From positions 434,001 to 498,000 of the forward strand of contig NZ_JAFLND010000001.1 of NCBI RefSeq assembly GCF_017313105.1: a stretch of DNA of 64,000 nt. Reading direction: 5' to 3'. Positions 42,643-52,158 of this stretch are shown here, in pieces. Position 1 is the first letter of the stretch, and every line of letters starts with the position of its first letter. The notes below the pieces were generated by a model. It made no database searches and was not told the DNA's origin. It saw nothing but the letters and a program-made list of their open reading frames with translations. The position numbers and the translations under genes are program-made. The stretch comes from [Muricauda] lutisoli (nom. illeg.). Its GTDB lineage: Bacteria; Bacteroidota; Bacteroidia; Flavobacteriales; Flavobacteriaceae.

Positions 42643-44847
42643 TTAAATTCTGGTTACTTTATCAATACCTTCCACTTGCTTTAAACTGTTCATTAAACGT
42701 TTAAGGATATTGTTGTTTTTTACCACTAGTGTAATTTTTCCTTTAAAGGTACCGCCATCAGCGCTAAAGTTAAGGTTGCGCATGTTTACGTGCATATTGT
42801 CCGAGATGATCTTGGTAATATCTTTTACCAACCCCATGTTGTCGATTCCTGTGATTTTGATGTCCACGGAGAATTCTTCCTGAGAGGAATCTATCCATTT
42901 GGCACTGATGATGCGGTAGGCATAATTGGATTGTAGCGAAATAGCGTTCGGGCAGTTTTTTTTGTGCACTTTAATGCCATCGTTCACACTTACAAAACCA
43001 AACACTTCGTCTCCCGGAATTGGATTGCAGCATTGCGACAGTTTATAGTTGAGCCTTTCTTCCTCCTTGCCAAAAACGAGCAGATCGTATTTGGTGGTAA
43101 TCTCGTTTTTATCAATATCCTTAGGGGCGGGCGTCTTTCGCATCCTGTTCTTAAAGAAGTTGATGAACGCATTGTGATAGGAGGATGCGAAATCCTTCAG
43201 TTTGTCGTTGTCAATAACACCGATACCGACCCTGTAAAAAAGGTCCAAACTTGTCTTCAGCTTGAAAAAAGTTACCAGTTTGTTGACCGTGTCCTCGTTC
43301 AAGTTGATTTTTTGTGCCTTCAGTTTACGGCGCAAAATCTCCTTGCCTTCTGCAGCAACCTCTTTTTTCTCCTCGCTTAGCGATGATTTTATTTTAGATC
43401 TTGCACGGGCCGTTTGTGCATAATCCAGCCAGGTTTGGGTGGGCTTTGCACTTTCCGAGGTTATGATCTCCACTTGGTCGCCACTGCGGAGCTTGGTTCC
43501 CAAGGGCACCAATTTTCCATTGACTTTTGCACCCCGGGTCTTCATCCCGATTTCTGTGTGGATGTTGAAAGCGAAGTCCAGGGCCGTTGCACCTTTGGGC
43601 ATCGATTTTAAATCCCCTTTTGGAGTGAAGACAAAAATTTCTTTGGAATACAGGTTCAGTTTAAATTCCTCCACAAAATCAACCGCGTTGCCATTGGCAT
43701 TTTCCAATGCTTCCTGCAGTTTGTTCAGCCATTCCTCAATGCCTTGTTCTTTCTGTGCCCCGTGTTTGTACTTAAAGTGGGCCGCATACCCTTTTTCTGC
43801 AATCTCGTGCATGCGCTCACTTCTGATCTGTACTTCTACCCATTTTCCCTTTGGACCCATAACCGTGATGTGGAGCGCCTCGTAACCGGTGGATTTGGGA
43901 GAGGTAATCCAGTCGCGAAGACGTATGGGGTTGGGGGTAAAGTGATCTGTAACAATGGAATATATTTTCCAGGCTAGGAATTTCTCATTCTTACGATCCG
44001 ATTTGTATATAATTCGAATTGCAAACTTATCGTAGACCTCATCGAAAGTGACATTCTGGGTCTTCATCTTTTTACGGATGGAGAAGATGGACTTCATGCG
44101 ACCTTTGATGTAGTAATTAAGGCCTTCCTTGTCCAAAGAGGTGCGGATAACATTTGCAAAATCCTCAATGTAGGCAGCACTTTCTTCTTCGGTATCTTCT
44201 ATTTTGGCCGAAATATCATGATATACCTCGGGCTCCGTATATTTTAGGGAAAGGTCTTCTAAATGTGTTTTGATGTTGTACAGTCCAATTCTGTGGGCGA
44301 GTGGAGCATAGATGTACAAAGTTTCCGATGCAATTTTCACTTGTTTGTGCTCTGGCATGGAATCCATGGTGAGCATATTGTGGTAACGGTCGGCGATTTT
44401 AATAATGATTACCCGAACATCATCATGCAGCGTCAGGAGCATTTTTCTAAAGTTCTCAGCCTGCTGACTGATATCCTTGTCCTTCTTTAAATGGGCAATC
44501 TTGGTAAGCCCGTCCACAATTCGCGCCACGGTCTCCCCGAACATTCGTTCAATATCGTCCAAAGTGTAGGCCGTGTCCTCGACCACATCGTGGAGCAGGG
44601 CAGAGGCAATGGAAACAGCATCCAGTCCAATTTCCGAAGCTACGATCTTGGCAACGGCAATCGGGTGGAAAATGTAAGCTTCCCCAGATTTTCTTCGCTG
44701 GTCCTTGTGGGCATCCACGGCCACATCAAAAGCGGAACGGATCAACTTTTTGTCCTCATCCGTCAGCGTCTGGTAGCTTATGCGAAGTAATTCCTTGTAC
44801 TGCTTCGCAATCTCCTTGTTCTCTTTTTCAATAGCAGCCTCTGTCAT
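42643..44847 (-). CDS. Bifunctional (p)ppGpp synthetase/hydrolase (RelA/SpoT)
   Basis: 734 aa stringent-response enzyme. The HD hydrolase domain (FHPIAVAKI, LLHDVVEDTAYT, about 60-140) is intact; the synthetase domain (about 240-400) has YDKFAIRIIY, PIRLRDWITSPKSTGYEALH and VEVQIRSERMHEIAEKGYAAH. A TGS domain (about 400-460) and a C-terminal ACT domain (last 80 residues) follow, with a zinc-finger-like CCNPIPGDEVFG segment between. The intact HD supports both making and degrading ppGpp. First gene before fur and purA. Confidence 0.95.
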   Translation of the reverse strand: MTEAAIEKENKEIAKQYKELLRISYQTLTDEDKKLIRSAFDVAVDAHKDQRRKSGEAYIFHPIAVAKIVASEIGLDAVSIASALLHDVVEDTAYTLDDIERMFGETVARIVDGLTKIAHLKKDKDISQQAENFRKMLLTLHDDVRVIIIKIADRYHNMLTMDSMPEHKQVKIASETLYIYAPLAHRIGLYNIKTHLEDLSLKYTEPEVYHDISAKIEDTEEESAAYIEDFANVIRTSLDKEGLNYYIKGRMKSIFSIRKKMKTQNVTFDEVYDKFAIRIIYKSDRKNEKFLAWKIYSIVTDHFTPNPIRLRDWITSPKSTGYEALHITVMGPKGKWVEVQIRSERMHEIAEKGYAAHFKYKHGAQKEQGIEEWLNKLQEALENANGNAVDFVEEFKLNLYSKEIFVFTPKGDLKSMPKGATALDFAFNIHTEIGMKTRGAKVNGKLVPLGTKLRSGDQVEIITSESAKPTQTWLDYAQTARARSKIKSSLSEEKKEVAAEGKEILRRKLKAQKINLNEDTVNKLVTFFKLKTSLDLFYRVGIGVIDNDKLKDFASSYHNAFINFFKNRMRKTPAPKDIDKNEITTKYDLLVFGKEEERLNYKLSQCCNPIPGDEVFGFVSVNDGIKVHKKNCPNAISLQSNYAYRIISAKWIDSSQEEFSVDIKITGIDNMGLVKDITKIISDNMHVNMRNLNFSADGGTFKGKITLVVKNNNILKRLMNSLKQVEGIDKVTRI

Positions 44848-44891
44848 AGTATTTTAAATTTACTACAATCTTATTATCTAACCAACAAAAT

Positions 44892-46124
44892 CTATGCCTT
44901 TAGGTTTCGGATACGTTCCACCAAAGGTGGGTGGGAGTAGTGAACAAAAACGTAGGCAGGGTGTGGAGTTAAGTTGCTCAAGCTTTTCTTGGATAATTTT
45001 TTCAAGGACGAAACCAAAGGTGTTGCGGCAAATGTATTCTTGGCAAAGTCATCGGCCTGGAACTCAAATTTTCGGGATAAGTAGTTCATGATCAAACCTG
45101 TCAACTCGGAAATTGGACTGTACAAGAGCGCGAACCCGACCAAAGCAGCATGAAAGCTTGGCGTGGATACCCCTATTGCCAACGATATTTCGGGATGGTT
45201 GATGAACAATGATAGGATAAAAAGTGTCAGCCCTGTGGTCAATAATGAGACCACAAGATTCACAATGATATGTTTTCGTTTATAATGCCCTACTTCGTGG
45301 GCCAGGACCGCCACGATTTCATCTTCGCTCAAATCATTGATCAAAGTATCGAATAAGGTGATGCGTTTTTCCTTTCCAAAACCCGAAAAATAGGCATTTG
45401 CCTTGGTGGATCTTTTGGAACCATCGATCACGAAAATATTTTGAAGTTCGAACCCTACTTTTTGGGCGTAGTTTTCAATGGAGGTTTTGAGGCTACCGTT
45501 TTCAAGAGGCGTTTGCTTGTTGAACAACGGTACAATTAGTCGACTGTAGAACAAATTGATAAACAGGATAAAAATACCGACTGCAATCCAAGCATAAACC
45601 CAAAAATTAGGGCCCGTGGATTGGTAGAACAGCATAAACAACGTTAAAATGCCCCCTCCAAGAATGACTGTCAGGATGCCACCTTTTATTTTGTCGGAGA
45701 AAAAAGTGGATTTGGTTGTTTTGTTGAACCCGTATTCTTCCTCGATCACAAAGGTTCGGTAATAGGAGAAGGGGAGTCCTAAAACAGCACTTCCCAACAT
45801 AATGATTCCAAAGAAGATCAATGCCATTGGGATGCTGTCCTCCGAAATGGAACGTGTGAATTGGTCTACCCATCCAAAACCTCCAAAAGCAAGGAAACAG
45901 ATGGTCAGGACCAATGAAAATCCATCCGAAATAATCCCGAATTTGTAATTGGTCCGTTTGTATTGTTGCGATTTTTTATACTCGTCTTCATCAAAAACAT
46001 CGGCAAGTTCGGGCGGCAAAGTAGATTTGAAGCGCTGGGCGTTCAGGTACTCCAAATACTGTTGAACCAAGTATTGGACCACAAGAATGGCCAGGATGAC
46101 ATAAAAGAGTGTATTTTTTTCCAT
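44892..46124 (-). CDS. M48 family metallopeptidase (Ste24-like)
   Basis: 410 aa with about seven membrane helices. The zinc motif AVLAHEVGHYKRKH (HExxH) and a later FEFQADDFA segment supply the ligands. The family includes CAAX proteases and HtpX-like quality-control peptidases of the inner membrane. The C-terminus HYSHPPLVERIRNL is typical. No prenylated protein is expected in bacteria, so the substrate is unknown. Co-directional with the TrmH gene 3 nt upstream, so it is likely translated from the same mRNA. Confidence 0.92.
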   Translation of the reverse strand: MEKNTLFYVILAILVVQYLVQQYLEYLNAQRFKSTLPPELADVFDEDEYKKSQQYKRTNYKFGIISDGFSLVLTICFLAFGGFGWVDQFTRSISEDSIPMALIFFGIIMLGSAVLGLPFSYYRTFVIEEEYGFNKTTKSTFFSDKIKGGILTVILGGGILTLFMLFYQSTGPNFWVYAWIAVGIFILFINLFYSRLIVPLFNKQTPLENGSLKTSIENYAQKVGFELQNIFVIDGSKRSTKANAYFSGFGKEKRITLFDTLINDLSEDEIVAVLAHEVGHYKRKHIIVNLVVSLLTTGLTLFILSLFINHPEISLAIGVSTPSFHAALVGFALLYSPISELTGLIMNYLSRKFEFQADDFAKNTFAATPLVSSLKKLSKKSLSNLTPHPAYVFVHYSHPPLVERIRNLKA

Positions 46125-46127
46125 AGC

Positions 46128-46928
46128 TTAAAATCCGCGCTGGCGCTTCGCTTCAAATATAAGTATTGCGGCGGATACCGAAACATTCATGGAGTCTATT
46201 TCTCCTTGCATCGGTATAATTATGTTTTGGTCGGAATTTTGAAGCCATTTTTCTGTCAATCCAGTAGCTTCTGTACCCATTACAAGGGCCGAAGCGGCTT
46301 TAAAATCACAATCCACATAATTCTTGGAAGCGGTTAAGGCAGCACAGTAGATTTTGATTTGGTTGGTTTGTAAAAAATCAATGATTTCGTCCGTTGTACC
46401 CACGCCTATTTGGTTGGTGAAAAGGCAACCAACGCTGGAACGGATAATATTTGGACTATATAGGTCGGATTTGGGATTTGCTATTAAAACGGCATCGACT
46501 GCAGCGGCATCTGCTGTGCGCAACAATGCACCTATGTTCCCCGGCTTTTCGGGTGCTTCGGCAACCAACACCAAAGGTGTTTTATTTGTAAAGGAAATAT
46601 GTTCCAATGCATGATCCTTGGAATGCATGATCCCAAGAACACCTTCTGTGGTGCCGCGATGGGCAATTTTGCCGTAAACGCTTTCGGAAACTTGGATGAT
46701 TTCTGGGTTCGAGGCTTTGGTAAAAGCATCAATGGAACCGGAGCCCATGATCTCGGGACAAAAAATAAGGGTTTGTAAAGTGTATCCTCCCTTTTGGGCC
46801 AATTCAATTTCCCGCTGTCCTTCCACAACAAAAAGCCCGCTTTTTCTCCTTTCACGGGATTTCTCTTTCAGGAGCAGGATTTTTTTTACCAAAGGATTTT
46901 GGGCACTGCTGATCAGTTTAGCTTCCAT
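46128..46928 (-). CDS. TrmH/SpoU-family RNA 2'-O-methyltransferase
   Basis: 266 aa. A ribose-binding N-terminal domain (RKSGLFVVEGQREIELAQ) and a SPOUT domain with NIGALLRTADAAAVDAVL, NIIRSSVGCLFTNQIG and the knot MGTEATGLTEKWL plus SMNVSVSAAILIFEAKRQ. It should methylate a ribose in tRNA or rRNA; the target is unknown. ATG 46928 is chosen, but ATG 46949 seven codons upstream is equally open. Divergent from the DUF6503 lipoprotein gene. Confidence 0.92.
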   Translation of the reverse strand: MEAKLISSAQNPLVKKILLLKEKSRERRKSGLFVVEGQREIELAQKGGYTLQTLIFCPEIMGSGSIDAFTKASNPEIIQVSESVYGKIAHRGTTEGVLGIMHSKDHALEHISFTNKTPLVLVAEAPEKPGNIGALLRTADAAAVDAVLIANPKSDLYSPNIIRSSVGCLFTNQIGVGTTDEIIDFLQTNQIKIYCAALTASKNYVDCDFKAASALVMGTEATGLTEKWLQNSDQNIIIPMQGEIDSMNVSVSAAILIFEAKRQRGF

Positions 46929-46998
46929 ACACTTGGTAAAAATAGCCATTCCTGTAATTATAGAAAGAGGTTTTCGACCAACAGATAAAATTTAAAAC

Positions 46999-47802
46999 AT
47001 GAACAAAATAACCATCCCATTACTTTTTTTGGGCTTGACCGCTTGTAAACAAACCCCAAAGCCTGTAAAGGTTGAAGAACCTGTTCAACAAGAGATTTCA
47101 GAAACCCGGAACCAATATCCAGATGCTTTGGTCGAGGTTTTTGATACCCATGGAGGATTGAGTCAATGGAAAAAGCAACGAACATTGTCCTTTGTGCTTC
47201 CCAAGCCGAATTTGCCCGAAACGCATACTGTTGATCTCTGGACCAGAAAGGATAGAATTGACACCGAACAATTTTCAATGGGTTTTGATGGCGAACAAGC
47301 CTGGCTTTTGAATGGAAACGGCAGTTATGAAGGAGATGTCGGCTTTTACCATAATTTAATGTTTTATTTCTATGCCATGCCCTTTGTTTTTGCCGACGAC
47401 GGCATTATGTATTCCGAAACGGAAGATTTGGAATTTAAAGGCAAAAGTTACCCAGGAATTAAAATAGCTTATCAATCCGGAGTTGGTGCTTCTTCCGAGG
47501 ACGAATATTATATCCATTTCGACCCAGAAAGTCATAAAATGGCGTGGTTGGGCTATACGGTAACTTATCGTTCAGGGGAGAGTTCTGACAATGTAAGGTG
47601 GATCAATTACGCAGATTGGCAAGAAGTGAATCGATTGGTGTTGCCAAAATCCATTGCGTGGTATAGTTATGAGGGAAGAAAAATTTTAGAGCCGGCAAGT
47701 ACGGTCACATTTGAAGATGTTTCCATAAGCAACAACCCTCGACCCAAGAGCTTTTATGCTAAACCAGAAAACGGTGAATATGTGCCTGTCAAAACCAACT
47801 GA
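46999..47802 (+). CDS. DUF6503 family lipoprotein
   Basis: 267 aa. Lipobox LGLTAC (Cys about 16). The mature part is a large beta-sheet protein with short strands such as HTVDLWTRKDRIDTEQFSMGF and KSYPGIKIAYQSGVG, and a C-terminal PRPKSFYAKPENGEY. The family is common in Flavobacteriia; function unknown. The DUF6503 assignment is from recognition of the pattern DALVEVFDTHGGLSQW. Followed by a strong terminator. Confidence 0.8.
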   Translation: MNKITIPLLFLGLTACKQTPKPVKVEEPVQQEISETRNQYPDALVEVFDTHGGLSQWKKQRTLSFVLPKPNLPETHTVDLWTRKDRIDTEQFSMGFDGEQAWLLNGNGSYEGDVGFYHNLMFYFYAMPFVFADDGIMYSETEDLEFKGKSYPGIKIAYQSGVGASSEDEYYIHFDPESHKMAWLGYTVTYRSGESSDNVRWINYADWQEVNRLVLPKSIAWYSYEGRKILEPASTVTFEDVSISNNPRPKSFYAKPENGEYVPVKTN

Positions 47803-47810
47803 TTGAAAAA

Positions 47811-47844
47811 ACAAAAAGGCGCTCATTTGAGCGCCTTTTTTTCT
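47811..47844. terminator. Bidirectional Rho-independent terminator
   Basis: Stem aaggcgctc (47816-47824) pairs exactly with gagcgcctt (47829-47837) around a 4-nt loop, with an A run on the left and a T run on the right. It ends both the plus-strand lipoprotein gene and the minus-strand amidohydrolase gene at 47860. Confidence 0.92.
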
Positions 47845-47859
47845 TAAAAAATCAGATTT

Positions 47860-49152
47860 CTATTTTCCTTCTCTTTCGTATTTGCCCATGTACCTTTTCC
47901 AAAGTTCGGTCTGGTGGGTTTCCAATGAAACGTCCCTACCATCGATATAGGCTTTGGAAAGTTTGTTGGTCCTCATGTCCAATGCATCCCCTTCAGAAAT
48001 AAATAGGGTGGCACTTTTACCTTCTTCCAAAGTTCCGTACATATCGTCAATACCCAAGATTTTGGCGGTATTGCCAGTGATCAATTGCAAAGCCGTTTCC
48101 TTGTCCAGTCCTTGAGCCACTGTTTGCCCTGCATAAAAAGCAAGGTTCCTTACTTGGAAATTAGCGGCATCTTCATTCTGCAATCCTACCAAAAGACCTG
48201 CGTCGACCAACAATTTTGGCAATTTGTAGGTAATGTCGTAATCATCGTCGTCAAAACTCGGCAAGGAGTGGGTACGGCCTACCAAAACAGGTATATTGTG
48301 TTGTTTTAGTAAGTCGGTAATTTTGTTGGCACGATATCCTCCAACGATCACCACGTTTTTAACGCCCATTTCTTTGGCCAAGGTCACTGCATCGGTCATT
48401 TCCTTTTCGCCATCAGCATGGATGTACAAACGCTGCGAGCCATCAAAAAGGCCTTGCATAGCGGCAAATGGCAAGTTCTTCTCATCTCCGTTGGCTTTTC
48501 CGTATGCCATGGAATTTTGGAAAAACATTTTAATGTCAGCCATTTCCTTTCCGTAATCTTTGTTGGGGATGTATCCTCTTTCTTCACCTTGCCACCAGCG
48601 ACCTCTTCTAAAGAAATTGGGCCAATTCAAGTGAATGCCGTCGTCTGTTTTTAGAGCGGCATCTTCCCAGTTCCAGGCATCGAACTGCACAATACTGGAA
48701 GTTCCCGAAATGGTGCCTCCCTGTGGTGTCACTTGTCCGATAAGAACACCATTGGGGCGCATACTTTCCACTACTTTGGATTCTGCGTTGTATGCGATCA
48801 AACTACGAACATGTGGAATCATTTCACCAATTTCATCTTGATCGTCACTTGCCCTAACGGCATCAACTTCTACCAGACCAAGGGATTTGGAAGGTGCTAT
48901 AAAGCCTGGATATACATGTTTGCCCTCGGCATTGATCATGGTGCCAATGGTCGGCGCCATCAAATCGGCTCCAATGGCCGTAATTTTTCCATCCTTAAAA
49001 ATGATGGTACAGTTTTCTATTACCTCTCCATTGCCAATATGGGCCGTAGCACCAAGAATGGCAATTTGTTCGGATTGAGGTGGGGCAGGGGTTTGCTGTG
49101 CGTTCAATGAAACCCCAAAAACAATTGCTATAATTAAAAATATTCTTTTCAT
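47860..49152 (-). CDS. Secreted amidohydrolase-like protein lacking the HxH motif
   Basis: 430 aa, signal peptide MKRIFLIIAIVFGVSLNAQ. Amidohydrolase-type N-terminal beta part (AILGATAHIGNGEVIENCTIIFKDGKITAIG) and C-terminal part (NTAKILGIDDMYGTLEEGKSATLFISEGD) flank a barrel. The usual HxH after the first strand is replaced in GKHVYPGFIAPSKSLGL, so the catalytic metal site looks lost. It is probably a binding or structural partner of the large amidohydrolase, 10 nt upstream on the same strand. Confidence 0.82.
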   Translation of the reverse strand: MKRIFLIIAIVFGVSLNAQQTPAPPQSEQIAILGATAHIGNGEVIENCTIIFKDGKITAIGADLMAPTIGTMINAEGKHVYPGFIAPSKSLGLVEVDAVRASDDQDEIGEMIPHVRSLIAYNAESKVVESMRPNGVLIGQVTPQGGTISGTSSIVQFDAWNWEDAALKTDDGIHLNWPNFFRRGRWWQGEERGYIPNKDYGKEMADIKMFFQNSMAYGKANGDEKNLPFAAMQGLFDGSQRLYIHADGEKEMTDAVTLAKEMGVKNVVIVGGYRANKITDLLKQHNIPVLVGRTHSLPSFDDDDYDITYKLPKLLVDAGLLVGLQNEDAANFQVRNLAFYAGQTVAQGLDKETALQLITGNTAKILGIDDMYGTLEEGKSATLFISEGDALDMRTNKLSKAYIDGRDVSLETHQTELWKRYMGKYEREGK

Positions 49153-49162
49153 GATCTATTTT

Positions 49163-52108
49163 TTAAAGGGTGTCACAATTAAACTCTTGTTTCTTGCTCT
49201 GAACGGGAGTTCTGGATTTTTCACCTTTTTTGTTCTCGTTCAACATCATTCCGATCAATTGGTTGCGCTCCTTTTTGACGGTTTCCCTTAGCTCTTTGTC
49301 TTTTTCGATATCGAAATAAACTTTTCCTTCGATCAAGGTTTTTTCAGCTTTGGCGTAAACGGATAGCGGATGGTCGGTCCAAAGAACAACATCTGCATCT
49401 TTTCCTTCTTCAATACTACCTACTCGGTCGTCCAAATGAAGCAGCTTCGCTGGGTTCAATGTTACCATTTTCCATGCTTCGATTTCTGACATGCCTCCGT
49501 ATTTTACCGTTTTGGCGGCTTCTTGGTTCAATCTTCTGGACATTTCGGCATCATCACTATTGATGGCAACGGTTACCCCTTGGCTGGACATGATGGCAGC
49601 GTTGTAAGGAATCGCATCGTTCACTTCATATTTGTAGGCCCACCAGTCACTGAATGTACCTCCGCCAACACCGTGTTCGGCCATTTTATCTGCCACTTTG
49701 TAGCCTTCCAAAATGTGGGTGAAGGTATTCACGCGGAAATCAAATTTCTCAGCGACCTTCATCATCATATTGATTTCGCTCTGTACATAAGAGTGACAAG
49801 AAATGAAACGCTCTCCGTTCAAGATCTCGGCTAATGTTTCCATTTCCTCATCGTGACGGTAAGGCTCACCGCTCTTTTTCTTTTCATCATACTCTTTGGC
49901 GCGCTGGAAGTAATCGATATATACTTGCTCAACGCCCATTCTTGTTTGTGGAAAACGGGAGTAACTGCCCCAATTGGACTGTTTTACGTTTTCTCCTAAC
50001 GCAAATTTGATGAACTTGGGTGAATTGTCGAATACCATATCCTCTGCACTTTCTCCCCATTTCAATCTAAAAATGGCGGATTGCCCACCAATGGGATTGG
50101 CCGAACCGTGCAACAATTGGGCGGTGGTAACACCTCCGGCCAAATCGCGATAAATGGCAACATCCTTTGGGTCGATAACATCTTCCATTCGCACTTCGGC
50201 AGAGGAGTTTTGCCCGCCCTCGTTAATGGATAGCGCAGCAATATGTGTGTGCTCGTCAATGATTCCAGCAGTCAGGTGTTTGCCCGTAGCATCAACCACT
50301 GTGGCGCCACCTGCACGCAAGTCTTTTCCGACTTTGGAAATTTTTCCGTTTTTGATGAGCACGTCAGTATTTTCCAAAATGCTTTCGCCTGTCCAAACCG
50401 TAGCATTTTTGAACAGTATATTTTCTTGTTTTGGTTTTTCCTTGAATCCATATCCTACATTGGGGTAGGTAAGAGCCATGAGTTTTGGTTTCTCGGCAGC
50501 TTCTTTCTCTTTTGATTTTTCTTCAAAAGATGAGGTTTTGGTCATTATGGCCGAAGTTTCGTCACCATTTGGAAGAACCACGCTTCCCTTTATGGTTTCA
50601 GCGCCTGGTAAAATATGTGCTACCATTCTGTACGAACCAACATTGTCCCCACTGAAAGAGATGTTCAACCAATCTGAGGAATAATCTATTTTGGAGTCTA
50701 CGGATTCATTCCCTTTTTTGATTTCGGCCTTTGGCTTATCGGCATCTCCTGTCAGAGAGACCTTATACGTGGTACCATTTACAGCAAGGTCGTAATCACC
50801 TCGGATATCGATAACATCCATGCGCTCTATGACGTTCTTGCTTCCTTGGACCCAGTTTTCGTAAAGGGTGGTCCCTTTGTCAAAAATATCGCCCGAAGTG
50901 ATCAAAAAGTTAGCCTGGCTTCCAGCCTGCAGTGAACCGATCTCGTTGGATTTTCCTAAAATCGCTGCAGGAACGGTGGTCAATGCTTCCAACGCCTTGG
51001 TTTTGGAAAGCCCGTAGCTGATGGCCTTCATAATTTTCCCTTTCAATTCTTTCGGGGATTTGAGACCATGCAAGGTAATGGAGAAATCCACTCCGTTATC
51101 GGCCAATACTTTTGGGTTGGATGGCGCCAAGTTCCAATGTCTCATATCTTTCAAGGCGATGTATTTGGCCTGATATGGATTGGATACGTCGAATGCATCT
51201 GGGAAATTAAGCGGTAGGATCAATTTGGCATTGGTAGCTTTTATTTGATCAATGTGCTCATATTCGTCTCCGCCTGCCAAAATGGTATACTGGATACCGA
51301 AAAGATCTCCTATTTTATCAGCACGTAACACATTGCCGTTGTCACCAGCGGCATAAATTTGGGTCAACCCTTTATTGGCGATAAGCGCTTCCAAGGAACG
51401 GTCCTTTGTGTCCACATTACCCTTGCTGTACCAGTCCATATCGTAATACACTTGGCGCATCAGGGCCATTGCACCCATTAATGAGCCTGGATAGGATTGT
51501 CTGGAAGCACGGCTCTTTTCAAAGGAAAAGTATTGTCCAGACTTATCTGAGAGGATCCGTTGCGCTTCCGAGGCATCATCGTTCAAAGCCACCAATAGGC
51601 CGGTTCCTCTTGCGATACCATCTTCAATGTGGGCATTTATGGTTCCAAAACCCGCATTTCTCAGTTCCTTGGCTTCTTTTTCATCATAAATAAAGCTACT
51701 GATGGCATTATTTTCTGGCATAATGTGATCGTTCCAGTAAAACCCTTCTCGTGACGGACCATATTGTGCCGATCTTCCACTGCCACTAGCTCTTTTTGGA
51801 AGCTCCACACCAAATCCAGAAAACACATCAATGAATGATGGATAGATGGATTTTCCGCTCAAGTCCTCTACGATTGCATTTTTGGGAATATTTACGGATT
51901 TGCCCACTTGTACCACTTTGCCGTTTTGAATCAGCAACGTACCATTGTTGATCACTTGGGTGGGGGTCACATGGATTTTGGCATTGGTTAATGCCGTGTA
52001 ATTGTTGTTTTTCTTTGCCTTTACACCGTCATTTATTGGAAAATAATCCTGTGCGAACAAAGAAACACTGCCCATGAAGAGAAACAGGGCTAAAAGTTTA
52101 AGTCTCAT
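49163..52108 (-). CDS. Two-domain secreted amidohydrolase, active site only in second half
   Basis: 981 aa, signal peptide MRLKLLALFLFMGSVSLFA. Two amidohydrolase-like halves are fused. The first (about 40-440) has the family start but no HxH after the first strand (KSIYPSFIDVFSGFG). The second (about 560-960) has the intact motif LTAGIIDEHTHIA, a later FTHILEGYKV and the INSDDAEM segment. Only the second half should be catalytic. Family members hydrolyse cyclic amides, dipeptides or related bonds. It is followed at 10 nt by a third, HxH-less amidohydrolase. Confidence 0.88.
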   Translation of the reverse strand: MRLKLLALFLFMGSVSLFAQDYFPINDGVKAKKNNNYTALTNAKIHVTPTQVINNGTLLIQNGKVVQVGKSVNIPKNAIVEDLSGKSIYPSFIDVFSGFGVELPKRASGSGRSAQYGPSREGFYWNDHIMPENNAISSFIYDEKEAKELRNAGFGTINAHIEDGIARGTGLLVALNDDASEAQRILSDKSGQYFSFEKSRASRQSYPGSLMGAMALMRQVYYDMDWYSKGNVDTKDRSLEALIANKGLTQIYAAGDNGNVLRADKIGDLFGIQYTILAGGDEYEHIDQIKATNAKLILPLNFPDAFDVSNPYQAKYIALKDMRHWNLAPSNPKVLADNGVDFSITLHGLKSPKELKGKIMKAISYGLSKTKALEALTTVPAAILGKSNEIGSLQAGSQANFLITSGDIFDKGTTLYENWVQGSKNVIERMDVIDIRGDYDLAVNGTTYKVSLTGDADKPKAEIKKGNESVDSKIDYSSDWLNISFSGDNVGSYRMVAHILPGAETIKGSVVLPNGDETSAIMTKTSSFEEKSKEKEAAEKPKLMALTYPNVGYGFKEKPKQENILFKNATVWTGESILENTDVLIKNGKISKVGKDLRAGGATVVDATGKHLTAGIIDEHTHIAALSINEGGQNSSAEVRMEDVIDPKDVAIYRDLAGGVTTAQLLHGSANPIGGQSAIFRLKWGESAEDMVFDNSPKFIKFALGENVKQSNWGSYSRFPQTRMGVEQVYIDYFQRAKEYDEKKKSGEPYRHDEEMETLAEILNGERFISCHSYVQSEINMMMKVAEKFDFRVNTFTHILEGYKVADKMAEHGVGGGTFSDWWAYKYEVNDAIPYNAAIMSSQGVTVAINSDDAEMSRRLNQEAAKTVKYGGMSEIEAWKMVTLNPAKLLHLDDRVGSIEEGKDADVVLWTDHPLSVYAKAEKTLIEGKVYFDIEKDKELRETVKKERNQLIGMMLNENKKGEKSRTPVQSKKQEFNCDTL

Positions 52109-52158
52109 AAGGTTTGAATTGAATTAGTCGGTTTAAAGATAACCTTTGTGAAAGGACT

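Noticed and set aside
46128..46949. Antibiotic-resistance role of the RNA methyltransferase and the ABC-F ATPase
   Set aside because: Both families include resistance proteins, but the Uup-like coiled coil and the housekeeping context favour general functions.
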